From contig JASMAO010000121.1 in the NCBI GenBank assembly GCA_030754315.1, positions 1 through 8,795 of the forward strand: a stretch of 8,795 nucleotides of DNA, given 5' to 3'. Numbering within the stretch: position 1 is the stretch's first letter; each line of letters begins with the position of its first letter. The stretch comes from SAR202 cluster bacterium (GTDB lineage Bacteria > Chloroflexota > Dehalococcoidia > Lucifugimonadales > JASMAO01). Positions 1 through 6,756 of the stretch are shown piece by piece. Under the pieces are notes generated by a model. The model had not been told where the DNA came from, ran no database searches, and saw nothing but the letters and a program-made list of their open reading frames with translations. The position numbers were made by a program, and so were the translations under genes.

Positions 1-815
1 CCAGCCAAGGAGACTATCAACGCTTTATTGTTGCTCCAACTGGCGCGTTGGACGCGTTCCAAACAATGTCTGAACTGTTCAACCTAGTCGACAAGTACCA
101 ATGTCCTGGGATGGTACTCGTGGATTTATTGATCGGCGAAGGACACAGTAGTTTCGACCCGGATGAAATCGACTTGAATCCCGAAATAAATCGCGGGGCA
201 CTAATAACCGAATCAGGACAGGCGAATGGCTATAAACGCTATGAGGATACCACAAGCGGTATTTCCCCACGTGCCATCGCAGGCATCGAGGGTTATGTAC
301 ATGTGGTCGCAACCGATGAACACGACGAAGACTCTACGTTGATCAGCGACGAATTCACGGATCCCTCTATACGTCGCATGATGGTGGAGAAGCGCGGCAG
401 GAAATTCGAAGCTGCCCTAGCAGACGTACCAGCTCCAAAACTCGAAGGCTCTACAAATGCAGATATCACACTCATAGGGTGGGGCTCTACCTACGGTGTG
501 ATCCAAGAGGCTATCGAATTGCTAGAAGACCGCGGCGTGTTGGTTAATCATCTCCCAATAAAATGGATCGTCCCCTTCCACGGAGAAGTAGTAACTGAAA
601 TGATAAACGCGGCGAACCTGACCATTGTGGTGGAAAACAACTACTCGGGTCAGTTTTACAGATACATGCGGAGTGAAACCGGCCTAGAAGTGAACGGTCA
701 TATACGTAAATACGATGGAGAGCCATTTGCCCCTCGTCATATTGTTGAAGGGGTGTTGGCGTTTATGGCGGGTGAATGTGAAGTTTACGTACCAAACGAA
801 ATTCTGAAGGTATAG
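1..815 (+). CDS. korA: 2-oxoacid:ferredoxin oxidoreductase, alpha subunit (C-terminal part; start lies outside the window)
   Basis: This is the alpha subunit of an enzyme that oxidatively decarboxylates a 2-oxoacid to acyl-CoA and passes electrons to ferredoxin in the cytoplasm. The frame (codons from base 3) is open to the left edge and ends with TAG at 813-815. The first visible residues, SQGDYQRFIVAP, match the family's conserved turn before the APG...AF helix. A TTG at 48 is therefore internal and not the start. The C-terminal domain shows ADITLIGWGSTYG, then the hallmark VENNYSGQF and the YDGEPF motif near the end. About 270 residues are visible. Family members with a fused gamma domain are around 600 residues, so the N-terminal half is missing. 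The beta subunit starts 11 bases after the stop. Substrate (2-oxoglutarate, pyruvate or branched-chain oxoacid) cannot be read from this part; the korA name follows the closest overall type. Confidence 0.92.
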   Translation, partial: SQGDYQRFIVAPTGALDAFQTMSELFNLVDKYQCPGMVLVDLLIGEGHSSFDPDEIDLNPEINRGALITESGQANGYKRYEDTTSGISPRAIAGIEGYVHVVATDEHDEDSTLISDEFTDPSIRRMMVEKRGRKFEAALADVPAPKLEGSTNADITLIGWGSTYGVIQEAIELLEDRGVLVNHLPIKWIVPFHGEVVTEMINAANLTIVVENNYSGQFYRYMRSETGLEVNGHIRKYDGEPFAPRHIVEGVLAFMAGECEVYVPNEILKV

Positions 816-826
816 GAAGGTTAATA

Positions 827-1741
827 ATGGCGAAGAAGACCGTCAAAGTAAATGACACCAGCGCTTTACCCAAACTGATAGCTAAGGATTTCAAAGGACC
901 CCTTGATCCAGACTGGTGTCCAGGTTGTGGAGACTTTGGGGTTTTGAACAGTTTACAAAGAGCCAGTGCAGAGCTTGAGATTCAGCCACATCAAATCCTG
1001 ACTGTCAGTGGAATAGGTTGCTCATCTAACTTCCCTGGATATTTTAACGCCTACGGTATGCACACACTGCATGGGCGCGCTCTGGCCGTCGCAACCGGAG
1101 CTAAACTTGCCAATCACGATTTGAATGTAGTCGTAACCGGCGGAGATGGAGATGGTTATGGTATTGGTGGAAACCATTTCACACATACAGCGCGACGTAA
1201 TGTCGATCTCACATATCTAGTGATGAACAACCAAATTTATGGACTAACGACGGGTCAGGTCTCTCCAACCAGCAGAGAAGGAATGCGTACTAAAAGCACA
1301 CCTTTTGGAAGTCTTGAACCACCCGTCAATCCGATCACAACCGCGATAATGAACGGTGCCACATATGTGGCACGTGGTTACAGTGGAGATATAAAACACC
1401 TCACAGATCTGATCAAGGGCGCCATTTTGCACCGCGGGTTCGCACTTATAGACATTTTCAGCCCATGTACCACGTTCAACCGAGATAACGACCACCCGTT
1501 TTTCAAACAGCGTGTCAGGAAGCTCGAGGATGAAGAACATGACTACAATGATTGGAAACTGGCCTGTGAGAAGGCAATGATGTGGGGCGATACGATTTAC
1601 ACGGGATTATTCATGAAAATCGAAGGGATGCCTACTTTGGGCGATCGTGAGCCAGTGCTTCGGAAAGGAGGCCCTCTCGGCAGACGGGCTCTGGGCCTAA
1701 CCAAAAAGCAAACGGAAAAAATCGTAACCCGAATGATGTAA
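827..1741 (+). CDS. korB: 2-oxoacid:ferredoxin oxidoreductase, beta subunit
   Basis: This 304-residue protein is the thiamine-diphosphate and [4Fe-4S] subunit that pairs with the alpha subunit just upstream. WCPGCGDFG supplies Cys31 and Cys34, GIGCS supplies Cys65 and SPCTTFNR supplies Cys214. This spacing matches the four cluster ligands known from two-subunit archaeal-type enzymes. The TPP/Mg motif runs from GGDGDGYGIGGNH (105-117) to MNNQIYGLTTGQ (133-144). Length is normal for the family (about 280-340). An AGGAAGG ribosome site overlaps the alpha stop codon and sits a few bases before ATG 827, so the two genes are cotranscribed and probably translationally linked. No delta (8Fe ferredoxin) subunit follows, as expected for the two-subunit class. 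The exact 2-oxoacid is uncertain. Confidence 0.95.
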   Translation: MAKKTVKVNDTSALPKLIAKDFKGPLDPDWCPGCGDFGVLNSLQRASAELEIQPHQILTVSGIGCSSNFPGYFNAYGMHTLHGRALAVATGAKLANHDLNVVVTGGDGDGYGIGGNHFTHTARRNVDLTYLVMNNQIYGLTTGQVSPTSREGMRTKSTPFGSLEPPVNPITTAIMNGATYVARGYSGDIKHLTDLIKGAILHRGFALIDIFSPCTTFNRDNDHPFFKQRVRKLEDEEHDYNDWKLACEKAMMWGDTIYTGLFMKIEGMPTLGDREPVLRKGGPLGRRALGLTKKQTEKIVTRMM

Positions 1742-1754
1742 CCACCCCTCCTCT

Positions 1755-1838
1755 AATCTCAACGCCCGAACGGTGTCCCACTAATAGTTAATAGCCCACG
1801 ACGATCATCGGCGGTAGGTTATTGTTGTTCACTACCAT
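1755..1838 (+). repeat. Intergenic repeat family A, copy A1
   Basis: This copy starts at AATCTCAACGCCCGAACGG and includes GTGTCCCACTAATAG, TTAATAGCCCACG, the segment ATCATCGGCGGTAGG and TTATTGTTGTTCACTA. The same segments recur in the same order and orientation at 3473-3568 and 7871-7969, and in part at 4986-5038. It lies in the gap between the beta subunit and the FAD oxidoreductase and ends just before a promoter-like sequence. I find no convincing reading frame in it, and no terminal inverted repeat. Confidence 0.85.
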
Positions 1839-1841
1839 CAA

Positions 1842-1870
1842 TAGACTGGCGCGATTCCTATGTCTATACT
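1842..1870 (+). promoter_or_regulatory. Candidate sigma-70 type promoter for the FAD oxidoreductase
   Basis: TAGACT at 1842-1847 (4 of 6 matches to the -35 consensus) is followed after exactly 17 bases by TATACT at 1865-1870 (5 of 6 matches to the -10 consensus). Transcription would begin near 1877 and leave a leader of about 35 bases carrying the GGAG ribosome site. The position, right after repeat A1, suggests the repeat marks the end of the previous unit or lies upstream of this promoter. Prediction only. Confidence 0.4.
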
Positions 1871-1911
1871 GTTAAATTAAACTTTCCCGTTTTAAACCTT
1901 GGAGTTGTCAT

Positions 1912-3099
1912 TTGAAGGCGGATATTGCAGATATTGTTGTGGTGGGAGCTGGAGTTCACGGTGCCTCGACGGCTTGGCATCTGGCAAAACGACGTGCAGG
2001 TAAGATAGTGTTGATCGAAAAAGATGGTATAGCGTCTGGAGCATCCGGTTGGTCGAGTGCAATTGTTCGGATGCACTACCAACTTGAATCGCTCGTGAAA
2101 ATTACTAGGTACGGGCGCGAGATGTTCGGAGATTGGAGGAGTATGGTGGGACCCGGTGAGAGTGGATTCCGCAAGGTTGGCTTTCTAGTGCTGTTTCCTG
2201 AAGATGAAACTGAACATGGTCATGACGTGGTAAAAATGCAGCAGAAGCTTGGCGTAGATGCCCATTACATTTCAGCGAATGAAGTGAGTCAAATTGAGCC
2301 AAGATTATCAGTTGAAGATGTTGCAGCTGGGGCCTGGGAGCCAAATTCAGGACACGCGGACGGCTCGACCGTTGCAAATTCTTTTGTACTTGCAGCACGT
2401 TCACTGGGTGTTGATGTTTGTATCGGACCAGAGGTACTTGAACTCACAACTGCTGGTACCAGAATCACAGGTGTCAAAACTTCAGAAGGGAGAATTCATG
2501 CCGGGACAGTGATCGTAGAAGCTGGTTTTCGCACGAGTGCTCTGCTTGCTCCCCATGGGATTGAACTTCCGATAACCCCCGTTCGCCACGCTATAACAGT
2601 CGTTAAAAGAACCAAAGATTTTGGCGATATTCATCCTGTCGTTTCTGATCGAGTCGCTAGGGCATATTATAGACCTGAGGCCGGGCATTTGGCGCTATTA
2701 GGAGAGAACGATCCCTTGCGAGGTTCAGTAGATGAAGAGGTTGAAGTTGCTAAACCACCGCAAATGGAAGAACAGGTGAGTTTGATGGAGCGCTTCTCTC
2801 GTCGATTCCCGGGTCAGGACTCAGCTTTGATGATGCGTGGTTATACTGGCGTTTATGACTGCTCACCTGATTTCCAGCCGGCCTTTGGGAAGGTTCAGGC
2901 ACTGGATGGTCTGTTTGTGGGTGCTGGTTTTAGCGGTCATGGATTTAAGCTAAGCCCCGGTATTGGGAAGATCATCAGTGATCTAGTCATCGATGGATCA
3001 ACTGACTTGATCGATGTGGGCCCTTTCAGGATCGAGCGATTTGCGGAGAATGACTTGTTACTCCGTGGTAAGGGTTATGCAAATCGCGATTTGACTTAA
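1912..3099 (+). CDS. FAD-dependent oxidoreductase, DAO family (sarcosine oxidase beta subunit-like)
   Basis: This 395-residue flavoprotein should oxidise an amine or N-methyl amino acid. It has the N-terminal Rossmann motif VVVGAGVHGAS (GxGxxG at 12-17), Glu36 ending the second strand for FAD ribose binding, the SGASGWSSAIVR segment (42-53), the family-typical GHADGSTVANSFVLAAR (147-163), and a C-terminal FAD motif GLFVGAGFSGHGFKLSPG (333-350). GVYDCSPDFQPAFG (313-326) sits where relatives carry YE/YT-x-TPD. Start: TTG at 1912, with GGAG at 1901-1904 seven bases away; no upstream in-frame ATG was found. The heterotetrameric sarcosine oxidase partners (alpha, gamma, delta) are absent, so it may be a stand-alone dehydrogenase or oxidase for another amine such as glycine, proline, or N-methyl or D-amino acids. 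The family is certain; the substrate is not. Confidence 0.9.
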   Translation: MKADIADIVVVGAGVHGASTAWHLAKRRAGKIVLIEKDGIASGASGWSSAIVRMHYQLESLVKITRYGREMFGDWRSMVGPGESGFRKVGFLVLFPEDETEHGHDVVKMQQKLGVDAHYISANEVSQIEPRLSVEDVAAGAWEPNSGHADGSTVANSFVLAARSLGVDVCIGPEVLELTTAGTRITGVKTSEGRIHAGTVIVEAGFRTSALLAPHGIELPITPVRHAITVVKRTKDFGDIHPVVSDRVARAYYRPEAGHLALLGENDPLRGSVDEEVEVAKPPQMEEQVSLMERFSRRFPGQDSALMMRGYTGVYDCSPDFQPAFGKVQALDGLFVGAGFSGHGFKLSPGIGKIISDLVIDGSTDLIDVGPFRIERFAENDLLLRGKGYANRDLT

Positions 3100-3145
3100 A
3101 CGGAAATTGGATTTAGATCACCAAACGAATCGACAACGGTTTCAA

Positions 3146-3244
3146 ATGAGTACAAAAAAAAGCACATTTAAAGATCTCAAAAAAAATCTCGCTGCTGACA
3201 TCAATCGTGACAGTGGCCACGTTTGCTGTAATCCAATTGAGTAG
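3146..3244 (+). CDS. Possible 32-residue ORF, probably a remnant or not expressed
   Basis: ATG at 3146 opens a short frame beginning MSTKKSTFKDLKKNL, lysine-rich at the start, with a CC pair before its end (HVCCNPIE), and closes with TAG at 3242-3244. There is no good ribosome site; CAACGG is the best purine stretch. It resembles the charged beginning of a longer protein cut short, but I recognise no family. It lies 46 bases after the FAD gene and could only be read from that transcript. Confidence 0.15.
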   Translation: MSTKKSTFKDLKKNLAADINRDSGHVCCNPIE

Positions 3245-3337
3245 GCGTGTATACGCACGAAACCCCATCATTCATTTCCTAACTCCCTGTATAAATTGAC
3301 CCTTTTACAGTACGGTAGCCCTTATTCCCGTTAAATC

Positions 3338-3459
3338 AAAAAGTGAACACTCTACAGTCAATAACCTAATGTATCAATCATGAATTCAAGTTTCAATGGG
3401 TGACAAATAGAACGTCCACTCAGTACAAATATAACCCGTCTTCATAACCATTTATAGGT
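3338..3459 (+). repeat. Repeat family B, copy B1
   Basis: The left part is AAAAAGTGAACACTCT (from 3338). The right core of 60 bases (3400-3459) begins GTGACAAATAGAACGTCC and ends CATAACCATTTATAGGT. The core recurs at 4807-4866 with four differences, and the AAAAAGTG(A/G)ACACTCT end recurs at 4761. The middle of the two copies differs in length and sequence. Repeat A2 follows immediately. AGTGTTCACTTTTT on the other strand is reminiscent of IS-element ends, but no transposase is present. Confidence 0.75.
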
Positions 3460-3460
3460 A

Positions 3461-3568
3461 CGGGTCATACAAAATCTCAACGCCCGAACGGTGTCCCACT
3501 AATAATAGCCCACGGCGACTATCGGCGGTAGATTATTGTTGTTCACTATCAGGTTGGGTTACTACTCC
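3461..3568 (+). repeat. Intergenic repeat family A, copy A2
   Basis: This is one of the longest copies. It runs from the CATACAAAATC lead-in through CTCAACGCCCGAACGGTG, CCCACGGCGACTATCGGCGG and TTATTGTTGTTCACTATC to GGTTGGGTTACTACTCC. Compared with A1 and A4 it lacks four bases in the TAATAGTTAATAG tract. It abuts B1. The right-hand part (AGGTTGGGTTACTACTCC) is shared with A4 but not with A1, which diverges after TTCACTA. Confidence 0.85.
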
Positions 3569-3755
3569 GCAGCTATCAAAGTGACGCTCTGCAGCTACAA
3601 AATCACCCACTGATCCATTTCAAAGCTATTGATGCTGCGGCTAACTCCAACATCATTCAGGGTTCCAGTTGAACCAAGCAGGCTGGAGATGAGTGATCTT
3701 GCTAGCAAGTTCAGAGCACAAGTCACTGACATATTCCATTTCCAATTTACCTGGG

Positions 3756-4616
3756 CTATTTATGCTGGTGCTCCGGCGCTGATACTGGCTCTCGGATGTA
3801 CGGAATTAGGCGTGGAGCCTCAAACTGCTCTTCGCCTTTGATTCCCTCAAGTAATTCGAACGCCTCTCTAACAATCGTCTCACTACCAGAGAGTGACAGG
3901 ATCACCGCTCCTTCGGAACCTGCAACGCCGCCAGATGCAATATGTGTTGCGGTTACACCGGACATGATTTCAAGTGCCTGTACTTCTGTAATTACCTGTG
4001 CATTTACGATTGGCATCAATCCTGCGGATTGGCCCATAGTGAGATCCCACAAATGGTTACCACAAACGCGTGCCGCATCGATAACGGAAGGGATCAGTCG
4101 TTCCAGGCTGACGGGTGCAATCCAGTGTGAACCGCGTGCCGTGAGAGTCCCCCATATCCCTCCGACCGTTCCGCCGGCTCCGTCCGCGGCAAGGACGCCA
4201 ATATTCCCATCGGGATCCACTGCGTTGGCACCCTTAATCGAAACATCGCTCGATCTGAATAGGGAGAGGGCTTCCGGTGCCGGTGTTTCGGAGAGTTTTC
4301 CGTCTTTAAAAACCCAGGGACCTAATCGATCTTCTTCAATGACACTTGCCAGCCGGGCTTCGGTGACAATTCCTGCGGTACTATTGGCTTTATCGGTGGG
4401 CTGGCCTGTTAACTCCTCGAGAATGTATGCAGGGGTGACGCCGCGGGAGATCACGAACCAACCGTCTCTGCAAACCCGTTTCACCTCAGGTATTTGCAGT
4501 ACCGCCCGAGCCAATAATCGTTTCGATTCCCGCGGTAACAGCATGACGAGCGCATGAAATCTGTCATCCCGCAATTGTGGGCTTGGTTTCTTAAAACTGG
4601 ATGTGTCGTAAAACAT
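3756..4616 (-). CDS. Conserved-looking protein of unknown function, 286 residues
   Basis: I cannot name this protein. It is soluble, with no signal peptide or membrane segment. Glycine-rich blocks look like nucleotide- or substrate-binding loops: GWFVISRGVTPAYILEEL (52-69), IKGANAVDPDGNIGVL (127-142), then GAGGTVGGIWGTLTARG (146-162), IAPVSLERLIPSV (166-178), and ATHIASGGVAGSEGAVIL (223-240). The last block is followed by a helix ending EAFELLEGIKGE, a common end for small alpha/beta domains. The start ATG at 4616 has a GAGGA site (4628-4632) about 11 bases upstream, and a promoter-like pair lies further up. The gene points against its neighbours and is flanked by direct B-A repeats (3338-3568 and 4761-5038), so it could be a separately acquired cassette. 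That it is a real gene is well supported by motif density and codon flow. Confidence 0.85.
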   Translation of the reverse strand: MFYDTSSFKKPSPQLRDDRFHALVMLLPRESKRLLARAVLQIPEVKRVCRDGWFVISRGVTPAYILEELTGQPTDKANSTAGIVTEARLASVIEEDRLGPWVFKDGKLSETPAPEALSLFRSSDVSIKGANAVDPDGNIGVLAADGAGGTVGGIWGTLTARGSHWIAPVSLERLIPSVIDAARVCGNHLWDLTMGQSAGLMPIVNAQVITEVQALEIMSGVTATHIASGGVAGSEGAVILSLSGSETIVREAFELLEGIKGEEQFEAPRLIPYIREPVSAPEHQHK

Positions 4617-4654
4617 TGCTCAAATTTTCCTCGTTACTTTACACAAGTGAATTC

Positions 4655-4682
4655 AATATCCGTAGGAATGGTAATTTGTCAG
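4655..4682 (-). promoter_or_regulatory. Candidate promoter for the 286-residue minus-strand gene
   Basis: Read on the minus strand, CTGACA (4682-4677, 5 of 6 matches to the -35 consensus) precedes GATATT (4660-4655, 4 of 6 matches to the -10 consensus) with 16 bases between. Transcription would start near 4648, giving a leader of about 30 bases that contains the GAGGA ribosome site. Prediction only. Confidence 0.33.
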
Positions 4683-4760
4683 GAAACAAAAACCCTAACT
4701 AAATTCCTCTTATCGTATCCATTCATTATAATTTGAATTTCATGATTTGAATATTAGCTT

Positions 4761-4866
4761 AAAAAGTGGACACTCTTAGTTTTTTTCTAACGTTCAGGAT
4801 TCAGAAGTGACAAATAGAGCATCCACTCAGTACAAATATAACCAGTCTCCATAACCATTTATAGGT
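4761..4866 (+). repeat. Repeat family B, copy B2
   Basis: This copy begins AAAAAGTGGACACTCTTAG and carries the 60-base core at 4807-4866 (GTGACAAATAGAGCATCC to CATTTATAGGT), which differs from B1 at four positions. The spacer between the left end and the core is about 30 bases here against about 47 in B1. Unlike B1, it is separated from its A copy by 88 bases of unrelated AT-rich sequence. Confidence 0.75.
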
Positions 4867-4954
4867 TTAGTCGCACCCTTCGCTTCATGATGAATGTAGT
4901 TAGTTCAACAACAAGTGTTGAATTGAATAAATAGGTTCAAAAGTATTGTTTGTA

Positions 4955-5038
4955 CATTTTTCATAATGAACGGATCATACAAAAATCGGTGCTCTCACGG
5001 TGTCCCTATAACAGTTAATAGCCCACGGCGACCATCGA
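4955..5038 (+). repeat. Intergenic repeat family A, copy A3 (degenerate)
   Basis: The lead-in CATTTTTCATAATGAACGG at 4955 is shared almost exactly with 8681-8699. It continues as ATCATACAAAAATC, GCTCTCACGGTGTCCC, and AGTTAATAGCCCACGGCG up to ACCATCG, where similarity to the other copies stops. It carries TCTC at the variable position, like A4, where A1 and A2 have CCGA. The second half of the repeat is missing. Confidence 0.75.
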
Positions 5039-5326
5039 CGCTCTTGTTTCGGAATCCAATAATCGGTATGGTAAGTATAAATTATTTAGGCTCGTTCAGT
5101 TTATTTATCGACCACTTTCCTACAGATTTCATGACAGAAATTACGGATTGCAGGTATCCCTTTATTGGTAGTGAACATCGAATCGTAGTGATGTTTCTGA
5201 ATACACTTTCCGTGCTAGGTAGAAAAACACCTAGTTATGTTAGAGCCCGTGGCTATAACATAGATAGTAAATACATGATATCGGTGCTTTGTTTTATGCA
5301 ATGGAGTTCCGTAATGGAGATTCACA

Positions 5327-6682
5327 ATGACCGATCAAAAAAAATTTCTTCTTTCTGAAAACGATATACCTAAACAATGGTACAACGTACAGGCAGATCT
5401 TCAAAAACCTTTAGATCCTGCCTTACACCCGGGGACTGGTGAACCTGCCGGACCTGATGATTTCGCTCCTTTATTCCCAATGGATCTGATTATGCAAGAG
5501 GTCAGTCAAGATCGATGGATCGATATCCCCGATCCTATTAGGGAGATGTACAGAATGTGGCGGCCGACTCCTCTTATTCGTGCGACAAAATTAGAAAAGG
5601 CCCTTGGTACTCCAGCTAAGATCTTTTACAAATACGAAGGTGTTAGTCCAGTAGGAAGCCACAAACCAAACACGGCAATTGCCCAAGCATACTACAACAA
5701 AATAGAGGGCACGAAGCAAATTGTTACTGAGACGGGAGCAGGGCAATGGGGTAGTGCCCTCGCTTTTGCATGTAGCCAGTTTGGTCTTGATTCTAAGATA
5801 TTTATGGTAAGTGCTAGTTATGATCAAAAACCTTATCGGAAATCAATGATGCAGACCTGGGGTGGTTCTGTGACATCCAGTCCAAGTACAGAAACTGAAT
5901 CTGGAAAAAAAATCCTTGAAAATGATCCCAAATCTCCAGGTTCTTTAGGTATTGCCATATCAGAGGCAGTAGAAGTGGCGGCCGGGAATGATGACACTAA
6001 ATATGCACTTGGTTCAGTTCTTAATCATGTACTGATGCATCAAACTGTCATCGGACAAGAAGCGATCCTGCAGATGGAGAAGGCTGATGCCTATCCAGAT
6101 ATCATTATTGGATGTGCAGGAGGCGGCTCTAATCTCGCTGGTATATCTTTCCCGTTTATTCCCGATAAACTAAGGGGAAAAAACACTCGACTTATCGCAG
6201 TTGAGCCCGCGGCTTCGCCTTCACTAACTAAAGGGAAATTCACCTATGACTTCGGGGATGCCATTGGCATGACACCCCTACTAAAAATGTACACTCTTGG
6301 TCATACCTTTATTCCAAACCCGATTCACGCCGGTGGGCTCCGCTATCACGGAATGGCACCTCTGATCAGCGCCCTGTTTGAGGCTGGAATTTACGAAGCG
6401 CGTGCCTATCACCAGAACGCCTGTTTTGAATCGGCGGTACTATTCGCTAAAACTGAAGGCATTATTCCCGCACCCGAACCAACTCACGCTATTAAAGCTG
6501 CTATCGATGAGGCCCTGTCGTGTAAGAAAACGGGGGAAGAAAAGAATATACTTTTTCATCTATGTGGACATGGGCATCTAGATTTATCGGCATATGACAG
6601 CTATTTCTCTGGAAATATGATCGACTATGCTTTGCCTTCGGAAAGCATTGAGGAGGCGATGCAATCGGTTCCGAAGGTGTAA
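5327..6682 (+). CDS. trpB: TrpB2-type tryptophan synthase beta chain-like PLP enzyme
   Basis: This 451-residue fold-type II PLP enzyme belongs to the TrpB2 branch, which condenses serine with indole or acts on related substrates. WRPTPLIRATKLEKAL (78-93) and EGVSPVGSHKPNTA (104-117) carry the PLP lysine, Lys113. TETGAGQWGSA holds the catalytic glutamate, Glu135. GCAGGGSNL (262-270) binds the cofactor phosphate. HAGGLRYHG and EGIIPAPEPTHA are typical TrpB2 blocks. The long N-terminal extension and the length of about 450 fit TrpB2 rather than the 390-400 residue TrpB1. FHLCGHGHLDL has Cys413 where I expect the serine that contacts the pyridine nitrogen. No trpA is adjacent, and the next gene is a dehydrogenase. 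Start: ATG 5327 with GGAG at 5316-5319. Family assignment is firm; tryptophan synthesis as the true role is not. Confidence 0.92.
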   Translation: MTDQKKFLLSENDIPKQWYNVQADLQKPLDPALHPGTGEPAGPDDFAPLFPMDLIMQEVSQDRWIDIPDPIREMYRMWRPTPLIRATKLEKALGTPAKIFYKYEGVSPVGSHKPNTAIAQAYYNKIEGTKQIVTETGAGQWGSALAFACSQFGLDSKIFMVSASYDQKPYRKSMMQTWGGSVTSSPSTETESGKKILENDPKSPGSLGIAISEAVEVAAGNDDTKYALGSVLNHVLMHQTVIGQEAILQMEKADAYPDIIIGCAGGGSNLAGISFPFIPDKLRGKNTRLIAVEPAASPSLTKGKFTYDFGDAIGMTPLLKMYTLGHTFIPNPIHAGGLRYHGMAPLISALFEAGIYEARAYHQNACFESAVLFAKTEGIIPAPEPTHAIKAAIDEALSCKKTGEEKNILFHLCGHGHLDLSAYDSYFSGNMIDYALPSESIEEAMQSVPKV

Positions 6683-6756
6683 GGGTTACTATCTAAAAAA
6701 ATGAAATATGAAACAAAATCATCCACTAATCGTCGGTAACCGATGGATAAAGTAAA

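Larger units (their letters stand above)
3100..3755. other. 656-base gene-poor gap between convergent genes
   Basis: The gap between the FAD gene and the end of the minus-strand gene holds a doubtful 32-codon ORF (3146-3244), repeat B1 (3338-3459) and repeat A2 (3461-3568). The stretch 3245-3337 shows nothing I can name. In 3569-3755 I see only small dyads: GGTTC/GAACC at 3661-3675 and the 12-base palindrome CTTGCTAGCAAG at 3698-3709. Neither has a T-run, so no rho-independent terminator is visible for either converging gene. Confidence 0.6.
4617..5326. other. 710-base gene-poor gap, divergent promoter region
   Basis: This gap separates the minus-strand gene from the TrpB2 operon and should contain both promoters. 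It holds the minus-strand promoter candidate, repeat B2 (4761-4866), an unassigned AT-rich link (4867-4954) and repeat A3 (4955-5038). In 5039-5326 I see only a hairpin, CTAGGT/ACCTAG at 5215-5234 with an eight-base loop, and the ribosome site of the next gene. A plus-strand open frame over 4966-5358 runs through the repeat and overlaps the TrpB2 start; its composition is not protein-like. Confidence 0.6.

Noticed and set aside
3338..3568. Insertion sequence with terminal inverted repeats
   Set aside because: AGTGTTCACTTTTT resembles some IS ends, but no matching inverted end, target duplication or transposase could be found.
3796..4557. 253-codon plus-strand frame opposite the 286-residue gene
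   Set aside because: It is a shadow of the minus-strand gene: rich in Ser, Pro, Arg and Thr with no motifs, while the minus strand shows clear conserved-type blocks, a ribosome site and a promoter-like pair.
5039..5326. Riboswitch, T-box or trp attenuator before TrpB2
   Set aside because: Only one short hairpin (5215-5234) is visible. There is no Trp-rich leader peptide, no T-box motif and no terminator/antiterminator pair.
4966..5358. 130-codon plus-strand open frame before TrpB2
   Set aside because: It runs through repeat A3, has no ribosome site, has a composition unlike a folded protein, and overlaps the well-supported TrpB2 start.
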